Shown: positions 8,803 to 18,430, counted from the first letter of the stretch. The stretch is 64,000 nt of DNA from Gammaproteobacteria bacterium (GCA_028868515.1 JAGWUI010000011.1:1-64000), one strand, 5' to 3'. Notes: generated from the letters alone by a model not told the origin. Numbers and translations: made by a program.

Positions 8803-11004
8803 ATGGAACATACTAATGCTGACGGGCGTATGGGCCCATTAGGTCGGACATGGTTGGAGTGGTTAACCACGCTGCCAGTCTTCTGTTTACTCATATTGAC
8901 GTTACTGATTGGTACTGGCGAAATGATTCATGGCCAGTTATTGCGTATGGGCGAACAATTATTCGGCGACCCTGCTGCTGGTGTTCAGTATTCGTTCTTG
9001 CGTGGCGATCCTGCATTACCGACATGCGATAAGAATGCCAACATTGATGATTTAGTAAAAAAAGAAATGGCTGCTCCAGCCGAGGATGATGGACTTGGCG
9101 GTTTGTTTAATGATGCTAAGAATCCAGAAGCTATTCGCCAATCCATGGTTGCAGCACAAAATTTATGTAAGGAAAAATACGCTTTCCACGACAAAGTCAT
9201 GGCGCATATTACTCCTGCAGTTCGTGCGTATCGTACTTTTGAAGAAGCATTCTTCTATATTTTCCATTTTGGTACTCAGTATCGTTCATTGATTTTGATT
9301 GTGATGATCGCATTTGCTGCGTTATCAACCACAATTAATCGTCACCATTTGACCCTGCGTCCACCGCAAAGTGTGATGGATTATCGTGTTTATTTTGCAG
9401 CGACAATCGTGGGTAATGCGATTGGTATGGTTGCTGCGGTTTTCTTCTTGTTGGGTGAGCGTGCATCTGGTATCGCGATGGATCCAGTGACACTTGCGAT
9501 TAGCGTCGTTTGGTTATTCTTGTTTACTGCATTAACCCTTATCAGTATTTATCAAGCATTTAATTCACCTAAAGATGCGACACCAGGTGGAAATCTTTTT
9601 GCAGCATATCTGTCAATTCCATTGTATGCGGTGATGGCTGTGGTTGCTGGTACTGTGTTCTTCTTGCAAAACTATTTTGGTGGTTTGCTGATTTACATGG
9701 GTCAGTTGTCTGATTATTCTGCTTTGTTCCTGAGTTTGACCTTATTCATCTGGATCGGGATGCTGATGAAGCAAACCCGTTTGGTCGATTTGTTCTTGGA
9801 CATTTTCCGTCCTTGGGGATTGTCACCAGAAGTGTTGACTTGGGTCATCATGATTTTTGCTGCGGTTGCAACGGCATATACCGGTGCTTCAGGTATTTTC
9901 ATTCTGGCTGCTGGTTCGATTATTTATTATGAGGTTGCTGGGGCTGGTGCGCGTAAGCAGTATGCATTGGCAGCAACAGCAATGTCAGGTTCTCTGGGTG
10001 TGGTCTTGCGTCCATGTTTGTTGATCATTTTGATCACAGCCATGAATAAAGAAGTGACCTCAGATCAGCTATATGGTCATGGTAAGTGGTTATTCCTCAT
10101 GACTTCGACGATTTTCTTGGTTGTTTCTCTAATGGTTAGAGAGAAGAACGGGCCGAAATATCGTCTTGCACCTGCAGGTGTTGCGATTCCAGCAATGGCA
10201 CGTGCTTTAGTTCCAGTTGCGCCATATGTGATCATCATGATTATCGTGATTGCATTCTACCAATATGTTCTTGATACAAAACTGGATGAATACACTGCAG
10301 CGATGATTCTGCCGTATGTGATGTTGGCGATTGTCTTCTTTGACAAGGTCCGTCGCACACCTTTGCCAGAAACTGCTGGAATTGGTGTTCATACTGCGGG
10401 CGGTCAAATCCCTCCAGCACCAGTTGAGCGTCGTGCAGCAGAAGCTACTCATGGTCAAGATCGCCGTAGTGGTCAAGATCGTCGTGTGACTTTTGAACAG
10501 GCGATTCGTACTGCAACTAACGAAACCATCAGTCATATTGGTGCGTTGCTCTTGCTCATGTCTTTGTCGATGAGTTTGGCTGGTGTTGTGGATCGTACTG
10601 GCGTGATGCATATGTTCCCGCACACATTCCCGAATATTTGGATCGCAATGACTGTTTTGGTCTTGGTCAAAGTATTTATTGGTATGGTGATGGAGCCGAT
10701 GGGTGCGATGTTACTCGTTTCGACGACATTGGCACCGATTGCGTATGCAAATGGCATTGATCCTGTGCACTTCTGGATGATGGTGTTGACTGCTCTGGAA
10801 TTGGGTTATTTGTTACCACCAGTTGCATTGAACCAGCTTCTAACACGTCAGGTGGTTGGTGAGGATGTGATGCATTCCGCAGACCATGAAGTGAAACATA
10901 AGAGCTTCTACTATCGTTATGAGCGCTGGTTATTGCCAGTCATCGTGATTTCAGTGAGCTTGTTGATTGTTGCTTATGTGCCATTGATGTTGTACGGCAA
11001 ATAA
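8803..11004 (+). CDS. TRAP transporter permease, fused small and large subunits (DctQM-type)
   Basis: A 733-residue integral membrane protein. The first part (about 1-230) holds several hydrophobic segments separated by a charged loop and resembles a DctQ-like small subunit. The rest carries the DctM-like core with many helices, for example TAYTGASGIFILAAGSIIYYEVAGAGARKQYALAATAMSGSLGVVLRP read in pieces, and EPMGAMLLVSTTLAPIAYANGIDPVHFWMMV. A hydrophilic insert rich in R and D (about 524-566, RRAAEATHGQDRRSGQDRR) lies between membrane segments and is probably cytoplasmic. With the upstream binding protein it would form a Na+- or H+-driven uptake system for organic acids. Substrate unknown. 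A strong terminator follows. Confidence 0.85.
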   Translation: MEHTNADGRMGPLGRTWLEWLTTLPVFCLLILTLLIGTGEMIHGQLLRMGEQLFGDPAAGVQYSFLRGDPALPTCDKNANIDDLVKKEMAAPAEDDGLGGLFNDAKNPEAIRQSMVAAQNLCKEKYAFHDKVMAHITPAVRAYRTFEEAFFYIFHFGTQYRSLILIVMIAFAALSTTINRHHLTLRPPQSVMDYRVYFAATIVGNAIGMVAAVFFLLGERASGIAMDPVTLAISVVWLFLFTALTLISIYQAFNSPKDATPGGNLFAAYLSIPLYAVMAVVAGTVFFLQNYFGGLLIYMGQLSDYSALFLSLTLFIWIGMLMKQTRLVDLFLDIFRPWGLSPEVLTWVIMIFAAVATAYTGASGIFILAAGSIIYYEVAGAGARKQYALAATAMSGSLGVVLRPCLLIILITAMNKEVTSDQLYGHGKWLFLMTSTIFLVVSLMVREKNGPKYRLAPAGVAIPAMARALVPVAPYVIIMIIVIAFYQYVLDTKLDEYTAAMILPYVMLAIVFFDKVRRTPLPETAGIGVHTAGGQIPPAPVERRAAEATHGQDRRSGQDRRVTFEQAIRTATNETISHIGALLLLMSLSMSLAGVVDRTGVMHMFPHTFPNIWIAMTVLVLVKVFIGMVMEPMGAMLLVSTTLAPIAYANGIDPVHFWMMVLTALELGYLLPPVALNQLLTRQVVGEDVMHSADHEVKHKSFYYRYERWLLPVIVISVSLLIVAYVPLMLYGK

Positions 11005-11028
11005 GCCTTAATCAGTCAATCATGTGTT

Positions 11029-11058
11029 AAAAAAGCATCGCCTCGGCGGTGCTTTTTT
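11029..11058 (+). terminator. Terminator after the TRAP permease
   Basis: Stem AAAAGCATCGCC / GGCGGTGCTTTT with a TC loop and flanking A and T tracts, 25 bp after the stop. The following 250 bp to the DMT gene show nothing further. Confidence 0.85.
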
Positions 11059-11310
11059 ATGGCTAATTGTTGTGAGATTCTAGTTTGGCTGTTGGTTGAT
11101 TAGGCTAGTGAGATGGAGTTTTTTTAGAGTCTTTTTGCTCGCTCGGGATAATCATTATAGCGATGAGCTTACTTTGAGCTTTTCACTTTTCAAGATGTAT
11201 TTATTAGATGAAAAAGGTTTTGATTGATTCCAAAATTATCTCCATTTCGACTTTCCCTTGATGGGACTTTGATACTTTTCTAATTTCAGTTATTAACGCA
11301 TGTAGTCTTT

Positions 11311-11330
11311 AAAAAGCCATTTTAAATGGC
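11311..11330 (-). terminator. Terminator overlapping the end of the DMT transporter gene
   Basis: Read on the minus strand, GCCATTT/AAAATGGC is followed by five T residues. The hairpin includes the stop codon of the transporter gene. Confidence 0.6.
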
Positions 11331-12230
11331 ATCAGTTTGCTTTGGTCCGTCAGCGGAGTCTAAACGGCTTGGTTTCGGTATGCATAAGACAAGTGCTACT
11401 AAAATGAGTGCCATGCCGATAATACTAATCATATCTGGATATTCTTGCCAAAGTAGCGCGGCAAAAATACCTGCAAAGATAATCGCAAGATAATTTGCTG
11501 GACCAATTTTGCCGGCGGGGGCGTAACTGTAGGCTTTGGAAAGGCTGAGTTGACTGAGTGTTGCGAGGAGCCCTGCACCTGCTAAGAGTAAGAGCTCGTG
11601 GGTAGAGTAGGAACGCCAATGCCAAAACATTGGAATACTGGAGAGTAGACTCCCAATCAAGCAAAAATAGAACACAATCCGCGTAACGGGTTCTGTTGTG
11701 GTGAGCGCTCGAACCGTGACAAAGGCCATCGCAGCAAAGAAACTGGAAGTAATTCCGATGAGTGATAAGAGATTGAAGAAGCCTTCAGATGGTTTCGCTA
11801 CTAGAACAACACCAATAAGTCCAATGAACGCTGCTAACCACATCGTTGCAGTCATGCGTTCTTTGAGAAATAACCATGCAACGAGAGGAATAAAAATGGG
11901 TGACGAGTAGGTAAAGACCATGGCATTACTGAGCTTTAAATGCGCAATCGCGTAGAAAAAACCGTACATTGCCGCCAAACCAATAATTGCTCTCCAACTA
12001 TGCATCCAGAGCTTATCTGTTTTGATGTAGTTCGGACCTTTGATTAGCATCAAAGGTAATAAAATGGTCAGACCTGTTAGATTTCGAAAGAATACAATAG
12101 CAGCGTTATCGACAGAATGAGATGCTAATCGAATTAAGACGCCCATCAGTGCAAATAGACATGCGGAGAGTGATAGTAGCGCTAAGCCTCGACCGATTTG
12201 ATGGGAAGGTTTGGAGAGATGGATACTCAA
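11322..12230 (-). CDS. DMT-superfamily transporter (EamA family)
   Basis: A 302-residue protein with ten predicted membrane helices in two repeated EamA halves. Each half has the typical LxxP / PxxxxxLLxF helices, e.g. MVFTYSSPIFIPLVAWLF in the first and KIGPANYLAIIFAGIFAAL in the second. EamA proteins are metabolite or drug exporters of the inner membrane, and substrates cannot be read from sequence. The open frame begins with TTG at 12230 without a strong ribosome binding site; the next ATG is 28 codons in and would cut into the first helix, so the TTG is preferred. It is a single gene ended by its own terminator. Confidence 0.85.
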   Translation of the reverse strand: MSIHLSKPSHQIGRGLALLSLSACLFALMGVLIRLASHSVDNAAIVFFRNLTGLTILLPLMLIKGPNYIKTDKLWMHSWRAIIGLAAMYGFFYAIAHLKLSNAMVFTYSSPIFIPLVAWLFLKERMTATMWLAAFIGLIGVVLVAKPSEGFFNLLSLIGITSSFFAAMAFVTVRALTTTEPVTRIVFYFCLIGSLLSSIPMFWHWRSYSTHELLLLAGAGLLATLSQLSLSKAYSYAPAGKIGPANYLAIIFAGIFAALLWQEYPDMISIIGMALILVALVLCIPKPSRLDSADGPKQTDAI

Positions 12231-12342
12231 ATGTTGATCGACCTAATATAACTAGCATAAAAGAAAAGGTCGTTAGTCTAACAGAGCTTTGGCTGAGAAT
12301 GGTTACGCGCCAAAGCTCAAGTTAATCAATTTGAGTGTTCTT

Positions 12343-12840
12343 TTAAGGATTGGTTTGACCAAGGTCTTTTAATTGTTGGTCTTTTAGGGCAATCAGTTTA
12401 TTCGAGGTCGCTAATTGTTTTGCGAGCTCTTTCTTCCGTTCTTTTAATCGACTTTGTTCGTCTTTTAAGCGATCTAATTCTTCTGCTGCGGTTACAGGGT
12501 CTTTAGGTAGTGCAGCATTCACTGGTGTTGTTGGTGCTGTTGCAGTAGATGTGGTTGTGGGTGCGGAAGCAGGAGCTACATTGGTTTTATTGTCGGCGCT
12601 GTCGGTGTTAGTTGCTGTGGATGCTGGTGCTGAAGCTTCTGATGGCTTCGCAGGCGTCGTAATTTTCTGGTTGGTGATAATACTTGGCTTGGGTTGTGGA
12701 GCGGTATTGTCTTTAGGACTTGGGCTGAGTGCCCACCAGAGTAGATATAGGAAAGCAATGACCGCAATAACGATTCCAATGAAATATGAAGGGCGTGCTT
12801 TGGCGCGTTCTAATAACGACTTCATGGTGGGTGTATCCAT
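12343..12840 (-). CDS. Bitopic membrane protein with periplasmic linker and coiled coil
   Basis: A 165-residue protein with three visible parts: a short cytoplasmic N-terminus, one transmembrane helix (about residues 19-39, YFIGIVIAVIAFLYLLWWAL), then a long Pro/Ala/Thr/Ser linker, and a C-terminal heptad-rich helix (about 115-155, EELDRLKDEQSRLKERKKELAKQLAT) likely to form a coiled coil. No enzymatic motif. Such a layout fits a cell-envelope scaffold or spacer, but the function is unknown. An alternative start is Met6. The linker may be bounded by low-complexity expansion, so its length probably varies between strains. Confidence 0.65.
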   Translation of the reverse strand: MDTPTMKSLLERAKARPSYFIGIVIAVIAFLYLLWWALSPSPKDNTAPQPKPSIITNQKITTPAKPSEASAPASTATNTDSADNKTNVAPASAPTTTSTATAPTTPVNAALPKDPVTAAEELDRLKDEQSRLKERKKELAKQLATSNKLIALKDQQLKDLGQTNP

Positions 12841-12866
12841 ACGAAAAATAAATAATATTGATTATC

Positions 12867-13068
12867 GGGCGTGTTGAGGTTTGATCCCACGCCAGTTTTA
12901 GTCATCTAAATTAAGGGGCGTTTCGTTGTTTTTGCATGAAAAATGGCTAAATTGACCTTATCCTGCGTTAATCCGTTTGCCAATATATTGATATTGTCTG
13001 CACGGCTTGCCTTGTCTAAGCTCAATTTAGCTCATTTTTCATTACAAAGATCAAACCTCAATACGCCC
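12867..13068. repeat. MITE-like element with 20-bp terminal inverted repeats
   Basis: The ends GGGCGTGTTGAGGTTTGATC (12867-12886) and the reverse complement of 13049-13068 match at 19 of 20 positions. A second, internal inverted pair exists: ATGAAAAATGGCTAAATTGA near 12937 and its near-complement near 13020-13043. The element is 202 bp, has no coding capacity and sits in the gap between two minus-strand genes. The size and terminal repeats are those of a miniature inverted-repeat transposable element. A target-site duplication is not clear. Confidence 0.65.
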
Positions 13069-13082
13069 TAATTACACTGATT

Positions 13083-13325
13083 CTAGCGCATTGGTTTGAA
13101 CTGTACCACACTCACTTGGTCAGCGTCAGGTTGAGTAGACGAGGTGTTGTCGAAAGATCCTTTTGAAACCACAGTTGTGGGGCGTCGTTCAGTGTGACCA
13201 CATTCGACGCATTCAATCCACTCGTCATCAGGTGTGATGAAAATCATGACTTTGTCTTGAGCTTGGCAGGCACTACAGCGAGCACCTGCGATAAAGCGTT
13301 TTTTGATGGGGGTGGTTGCACTCAT
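13083..13325 (-). CDS. yheV: YheV-like putative zinc-ribbon protein
   Basis: An 80-residue protein with two Cys pairs, CSAC (18-21) and CVEC (39-42), followed by GHTERRPT, which match the small YheV family of presumed metal-binding proteins. The function is not established. The ATG overlaps the stop of prlC by four bases (ATGA), so it is the second gene of a prlC-yheV operon. Confidence 0.85.
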   Translation of the reverse strand: MSATTPIKKRFIAGARCSACQAQDKVMIFITPDDEWIECVECGHTERRPTTVVSKGSFDNTSSTQPDADQVSVVQFKPMR

Positions 13326-15412
13326 GATTTATTAGCCTGAATGTTATTCCAGCCATTATGACGTAATAATGCGTTGACGGAAGGGTCGCGACCACGGAAA
13401 TCGCGGAATGTTTCTAACGCAATCTTACTGCCACCGATCGCGAGGACACTTTGTCTAAAAGATTGTCCTGTTTCTGTGTTAAAAATCCCTTCCTGCTCGA
13501 AACGGTCAAATGCATCAGATGCGAGTACTTCCGCCCATTTGTAAGAGTAATAACCCGCAGCATATCCGCCAGCAAAAATATGACTAAATCCATGCTGAAA
13601 GCGGTTGTATGTAGGTGGACGTAAGACAGCGTATTGCTCACGGATTTGATCTAGGATGCTTTGCACTTGACTAAGATCTGGTGCAGGTTGAGCATGATGA
13701 ATATCGATATCAAACAAAGCAAACTCAATTTGTCGCAGCGCTTGCATCCCGCTTTGGAAATAACGTGCGGCAAGTAAGGCATTTAATAGATCAGCGGGTA
13801 AGCGTTCACCTGTTTCATCGTGTTTGCTGATGAGAGCAAGTGCTTCAGGCTCCCATGTCCAAAACTCCATGAATTGACTCGGTAATTCAACCGCATCCCA
13901 TGCGACCCCATTGACCCCCGCAACAGACAATACATCAACCTCAGTCAGCATATGATGTAAACCGTGGCCGAATTCGTGAAATAGGGTCACAAGTTCATCG
14001 TGACTGAGTAGCGCCGGTTTGCCATCAACTGGTGGCGTGAAATTGCCGACCATAAATGCGACAGGGAGTTGTAACCCTTGTTCTGTGCGCATGCGTGGTC
14101 GAAAGCCGCTCATCCATGCGCCACCGCGCTTGCCTGTGCGTGCATATAAATCGAGATAGAAACCTGCAACGAGTTTACCTTGTTCGGTAATTTCGTAATA
14201 TTCAACGCCATCAGCCCAAACGGGCGTTGCGCGTTGTTCAATGTCGATCCCATACAAGCGCTTTGCGACCTGAAAGAGTCCATTGATGACCACGGGTGCT
14301 GGGAAATAAGGCTTCAGTGTTTCTTGAGATAGATTGTATTGGCGTTGTTTTACTTTTTCTGCCAGATAAGCGGTATCCCATGGCTGTAGGTCATGAATTT
14401 CGAATTTGACCGCTTCAACTTTGAGTTCAGCAAGGTCTCGAGCCGCAGGTTCTAGTGCTTGATTCGCGATATCGACGAGAAATTCGCGGGCTGTCGCGAC
14501 ATTTGGAGCCATTTTGCTTGCCAGTGATAATTCAGCATAGTTGGCAAATCCGAGTAGTCGTGCCATTTCTGAGCGGAGTGCCAGAATCTCGACGATGATT
14601 GCACCGTTATCTTGAACTTCTGCGTTGGGTACAGTGGCAAGTTCAGACGAGCGCGTGACGAAGGCGCGATAGAGTTCTTCACGGAGTGAGCGATTGTCGG
14701 CATAGGTGAGTAGTGCAATATAAACAGGTGCATCGAGCGTTGCGACGGCATCAATAGCGCTGCTTTGTTCTGGAAGGTCTTTTGCGCGGAGTGTTGCCAT
14801 TTGCTTGACCAATGCCACCGCCGATTCAGGCAAGCCTGCCAGCTCATTTTCGCTTAATGGACGCACGAAGGCTTGTGTAGCATCTAATAAATGGTCAGAA
14901 AACTGTGATGAAAGTTGTGATAAACGTTCAGTAATCGCCGCATAGCGCTCTTTTTCTGCACCTTCGAGTGCTACGCCAGATAATTTGAAATCACGCAAGG
15001 CGAGGCGAATGGATTCTTGTCGTGCGATTGAAAGTTGAGAGAAATCATCACGTTCATGAATAGTTAGGTAGGCTTGATAGAGTTGTTTATTTTGTCCAAG
15101 CTCTGTGTAGTAACGTGAAAGCTCTGGTAATAACGAATTATAGGTTTCGCGTAATTCAGGTGTGTTGCAGGTCGCATTCAGATTGGAAAAGACGCTCCAC
15201 ATCTGATGAATGCGGTTCTCAAATGCATCGAGTTGCAGTACAAAATCAATTTCTGCACCTGATTGAATATGACTGGTTTGATTGAGCAATGAAAAACCTT
15301 CTGCGAGCAACGCTTCAATATCTGCTTTCATGCCAGCATTGGTCAGTGCTGGAAAGTCAGGCAGGGGCAGGCGAGCTGGATGGAGCAGTGAGGTTGGGGT
15401 AATTGCGTTCAT
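13322..15412 (-). CDS. prlC: Oligopeptidase A (M3 family zinc metallopeptidase)
   Basis: A 696-residue cytoplasmic metallopeptidase that cleaves oligopeptides, including released signal peptides, and degrades peptides coming from ATP-dependent proteases. The zinc-binding HEFGH is at residues 479-483 in LFHEFGHGLHHML, and the third ligand is expected near 510 in AWDAVELPSQFMEFW. The length agrees with family members of about 680. The last codons overlap yheV. The gene is divergent from nothing nearby; rnr lies upstream on the same strand with a 256-bp gap. Confidence 0.95.
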   Translation of the reverse strand: MNAITPTSLLHPARLPLPDFPALTNAGMKADIEALLAEGFSLLNQTSHIQSGAEIDFVLQLDAFENRIHQMWSVFSNLNATCNTPELRETYNSLLPELSRYYTELGQNKQLYQAYLTIHERDDFSQLSIARQESIRLALRDFKLSGVALEGAEKERYAAITERLSQLSSQFSDHLLDATQAFVRPLSENELAGLPESAVALVKQMATLRAKDLPEQSSAIDAVATLDAPVYIALLTYADNRSLREELYRAFVTRSSELATVPNAEVQDNGAIIVEILALRSEMARLLGFANYAELSLASKMAPNVATAREFLVDIANQALEPAARDLAELKVEAVKFEIHDLQPWDTAYLAEKVKQRQYNLSQETLKPYFPAPVVINGLFQVAKRLYGIDIEQRATPVWADGVEYYEITEQGKLVAGFYLDLYARTGKRGGAWMSGFRPRMRTEQGLQLPVAFMVGNFTPPVDGKPALLSHDELVTLFHEFGHGLHHMLTEVDVLSVAGVNGVAWDAVELPSQFMEFWTWEPEALALISKHDETGERLPADLLNALLAARYFQSGMQALRQIEFALFDIDIHHAQPAPDLSQVQSILDQIREQYAVLRPPTYNRFQHGFSHIFAGGYAAGYYSYKWAEVLASDAFDRFEQEGIFNTETGQSFRQSVLAIGGSKIALETFRDFRGRDPSVNALLRHNGWNNIQANKS

Positions 15413-15443
15413 AGCTTAGTCTTTTTCACAGTCAGGTGTCGGG

Positions 15444-15617
15444 TCAGATGGTGTAAATCAAAATGCCTACAATCAAAATGATCGAAAATAGATTGCGTAT
15501 AGCGTCGTTGATTTTGCGGGTTACTTTCAAGGGGAATTTGTCGGCATTATTGGTGCAGTTTCGTTTCGGTGTCTTGTTGTCAGCGTCTTTTTGGGAAAAA
15601 ATATTAAGGCGCATCAT
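15444..15617 (-). CDS. Possible 57-residue small membrane protein
   Basis: The gap between rnr and prlC contains a minus-strand frame whose internal start MMRLNIFSQK is preceded by AAGGTG four to seven bases upstream. The product is lysine/asparagine-rich in the first 40 residues (KFPLKVTRKINDAIRNL) and ends with a hydrophobic stretch FSIILIVGILIYTI at the extreme C-terminus, as in tail-anchored proteins. An upstream ATG at 15632 is in frame. An overlapping plus-strand frame of 60 residues looks less natural. Without homologues this remains tentative. Confidence 0.4.
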   Translation of the reverse strand: MMRLNIFSQKDADNKTPKRNCTNNADKFPLKVTRKINDAIRNLFSIILIVGILIYTI

Positions 15618-15668
15618 TGAGCACCTTAACATCTCATTCTTTTAAAAGCTGATTTTAAGAGTGGGTCT

Positions 15669-18119
15669 TTAAGACGTTGTCTTTTTTCGAGGCTTTTTCG
15701 GAGTGCTTTTCTTGGCAGATTTATTCGCTGATTTATCCTCAGACGATTTTTTGCCAGAATTTTTCTTTGATTTAGCCTTACCTGTTGTATGTGCGGAGGC
15801 TTTATCAGTCGATTTTTTGGCTGATTTCGCTTTATCTACTTTAGGTTTTGAGCGGCTATTTGCTGTTTGGGTGGCTGCATTTTTTGCACCAGAAGTTGCC
15901 ATACGTGGTGCTTTTTCTCGAACGGGTTTGCCGCCACTTGATAATTGCTTGACCAATTGGAAGTCGATTTTGCGCTCTTCCAAATTCGCACCTGCGACTT
16001 GAATTTCCACTTTGTCACCGAGTGCAAATTTTTGACCGTGCATTTTGCCTTGCAAAGATTGGCTGCCGACGTGATATTCATAGAAGTCATTGCCAAGATT
16101 GCGCACATGCACCAAACCTTCGACATAGAGATCGCTGAGTGTGACGAAGAACCCAAATTCAGTCACAGCAGTGATCACACCTGTAAAACGATCACCTATA
16201 TGCTGCTGCATATAATGTGTTTTAAGCCAGCTCATGACACTGCGCGAAGCATCGTCAGCGCGACGCTCTGTTTGAGAGAATTGCTCACCCGCAGCGACGA
16301 GTTGGTTGCCTTCAAGATTGGTTTGTTTGCCATTCAAATGATTGCGGATCGCTCGGTGTAAGAGCAAGTCTGGGTAACGTCGAATTGGCGATGTGAAATG
16401 CGTATACGCTTCATAGGCTAGACCGAAATGCCCTAGATTTTCTGGTGCATAAACGGCTTGCATCATAGAGCGGAGTAACACGGTATGAATGCTGGGTGCA
16501 TCAATCCGATCACGCGTGGCTTCAATAATCGCCTGATAATCAGACTGCATTGGTTTTTCTGGAAAACTTAAGCCAAGCAATTTTACATAATCACGTACCT
16601 TCTGAACGCGATTTGCTTCAGGGGGTTCATGGTTGCGATACAGCACAGGAATTTCGTTTTTTAGCGCAAAGTCTGCAGCGCAAGTATTTGCCAATAGCAT
16701 GCATTCTTCAATGAGGCGATGAGCATCATTGCGTGAGCGCGGTTTGATGGCTGAAATCGCACCTTTATCATCAAAGGTCATATAAGTTTCAGTGGTTTCA
16801 AATTCCATCGCCCCACGTTTTACGCGAACATCCAGCATAACGTGGAATAATTGATTCAAGGTATTAATGGATTTGTGTACCGCAGGGATGTTTGGGATGG
16901 CGTCCGTTTTTCCGCCTAAATAATCCGCAACTTGATTGTAGGTGAGACGAGCCTGAGAGTGCATCACGGCTTCATAAAACTCAAAGCCCATGACTTTACC
17001 TGCGCGTGATAGATTGATATCACACACCATACATAAGCGGTCAACATTTGGTTTCAGTGAGCATAAGCCATTCGATAAATCTTCAGGCAGCATCGGCACA
17101 ACGTGATTTGGGAAATACACAGAAGTCCCACGCGCTTGCGCTTCATCATCAAGCGCCATGTCAGGTTTAACGTAATAACTGACGTCAGCAATCGCAACGA
17201 TCAGACGGAAACCACCCCCTGCACGTTTCTCAGCATAAACCGCGTCATCAAAATCGCGCGCATCTTCACCATCGATGGTGACCAAAGGTAATTCGCGTAA
17301 ATCAATGCGTCCTTTGCGATCTTTTGCCGCAGGCTCTTTATATTTTGCGGTTTCGGCTAAAACTTTTTTATTGAAAATATGCGGTAAATCAAAGTCAATT
17401 AATGTCGTTGGGATAATCAGCTGAGTATCGACTTTATTTGAAAAAGCTTCGACGACATGACCATTGGCGTATTCTTCACGTGTTGGCCAGTCATCAATTT
17501 CAATTTTGGCAGCATCGCCAACAACGAGCTGTGCCGCTTCAACTTGATCAGGTTCAAGCGCAATTGGTTGATGCGCATTTGGATGTGAGGGCTGAATATA
17601 AAATTGCCCATCCAATATTTGTAAATGACCAATCACTTGGTGCTGTTGACGTTCTTTTACTTCAACGATGCGCCCTAATGGACGTCCACGACGATCTGTT
17701 CCTGTCGCGCGTGCGCTGACCGTATCGCCATTGAACACGAGGCGCATTTCGCGCTCAGTCAAAAATAAATCCGGATGATCGGTCAAAGTAACAAAACCAA
17801 AACCATTGGTGTTGGACTGAACCTTGCCAATAAATAAATCATCTTCACTGATCGGTCGATAACGCTGTGGGTTATGTCCAACGGCTGTAAGTTGACTGTC
17901 ACGAACCATCGCAGATAAACGGCGGCTGAGCGCTTCGATTGCTGCTGGATCGTGTAAATTAAATAAAGTCACAAATTCTGCATGGCTCAGTGGCTGCGGA
18001 TTTTGTTCTAAGATATTTAAAATCAGGGTGCGACTTGGGATTGGAGAGTCATAACGCTGAGCTTCACTGAGCGCTTCTGGATCATTCCATGGTGTAGCGG
18101 GAGTGTTTGTATTTTTCAT
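15669..18119 (-). CDS. rnr: Ribonuclease R
   Basis: An 816-residue 3'-5' hydrolytic exoribonuclease of the RNB family that digests structured RNA and takes part in rRNA quality control. Order: N-terminal winged-helix segment (LILNILEQNPQPLSHAEFVTLF), two cold-shock domains, the RNB catalytic core with the acidic cluster TIDGEDARDFDDAVYAEK (279-296), an S1 domain near 640-725, and a tail of about 85 residues made almost wholly of Lys, Ser, Ala and Thr. The basic tail is known in RNase R for substrate and ribosome contact. Length is normal for the family. tRNA-Leu lies upstream in the opposite orientation. Confidence 0.96.
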   Translation of the reverse strand: MKNTNTPATPWNDPEALSEAQRYDSPIPSRTLILNILEQNPQPLSHAEFVTLFNLHDPAAIEALSRRLSAMVRDSQLTAVGHNPQRYRPISEDDLFIGKVQSNTNGFGFVTLTDHPDLFLTEREMRLVFNGDTVSARATGTDRRGRPLGRIVEVKERQQHQVIGHLQILDGQFYIQPSHPNAHQPIALEPDQVEAAQLVVGDAAKIEIDDWPTREEYANGHVVEAFSNKVDTQLIIPTTLIDFDLPHIFNKKVLAETAKYKEPAAKDRKGRIDLRELPLVTIDGEDARDFDDAVYAEKRAGGGFRLIVAIADVSYYVKPDMALDDEAQARGTSVYFPNHVVPMLPEDLSNGLCSLKPNVDRLCMVCDINLSRAGKVMGFEFYEAVMHSQARLTYNQVADYLGGKTDAIPNIPAVHKSINTLNQLFHVMLDVRVKRGAMEFETTETYMTFDDKGAISAIKPRSRNDAHRLIEECMLLANTCAADFALKNEIPVLYRNHEPPEANRVQKVRDYVKLLGLSFPEKPMQSDYQAIIEATRDRIDAPSIHTVLLRSMMQAVYAPENLGHFGLAYEAYTHFTSPIRRYPDLLLHRAIRNHLNGKQTNLEGNQLVAAGEQFSQTERRADDASRSVMSWLKTHYMQQHIGDRFTGVITAVTEFGFFVTLSDLYVEGLVHVRNLGNDFYEYHVGSQSLQGKMHGQKFALGDKVEIQVAGANLEERKIDFQLVKQLSSGGKPVREKAPRMATSGAKNAATQTANSRSKPKVDKAKSAKKSTDKASAHTTGKAKSKKNSGKKSSEDKSANKSAKKSTPKKPRKKTTS

Positions 18120-18298
18120 GTCGGCAGTTTACCACAGCTTTTGTGACAATACGGTATCCACAATCAGAATGAATCATATTGCATCACTTTCGTTTAATAA
18201 AAATATCAGTGTTACCAACAAATGAGTCGTAATTCTGAGAGGCTGCTATCTTTTTTATGACATAGGATAAATAGTCGACGCTAAATGCAGGCAGGTAC

Positions 18299-18325
18299 TT
18301 GACGATATTTCATGAAATCTATAGC
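18299..18325 (+). promoter_or_regulatory. Promoter of tRNA-Leu
   Basis: TTGACG (18299-18304) and TATAGC (18320-18325), separated by 15 bp, lie 13 bp before the mature 5' end of the tRNA. The spacer is short, but no better candidate is visible. Confidence 0.5.
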
Positions 18326-18338
18326 ATTGCCGACCTAC

Positions 18339-18423
18339 GCGGATGTGGCGGAATTGGTAGACGCACCAGTTTCAGGTACTGGCGAGTAAAATCGTGGAGG
18401 TTCAAGTCCTCTCATCCGCACCA
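18339..18423 (+). tRNA. tRNA-Leu (anticodon CAG), CCA encoded
   Basis: The acceptor stem GCGGATG pairs with CATCCGC, with discriminator A at 18420 and encoded CCA at 18421-18423. The anticodon stem CCAGT/ACTGG encloses TTCAGGT (anticodon CAG). A long variable arm (class II) and the T-loop GGTTCAAGTCC are present. The 3' end is the integration site of the accessory block, and the gene is restored intact by the left element. Confidence 0.97.
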
Positions 18424-18426
18424 AAT
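18404..18426 (+). repeat. attL: 3' end of tRNA-Leu, left copy
   Basis: The 23 bp from AAGTCCTCTCATCCGC onward through the CCA and AAAT are repeated exactly at 53734-53756 and imperfectly at 29671-29695. This is the crossover segment used by tRNA-specific tyrosine recombinases. Confidence 0.93.
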
Positions 18427-18430
18427 TTAA

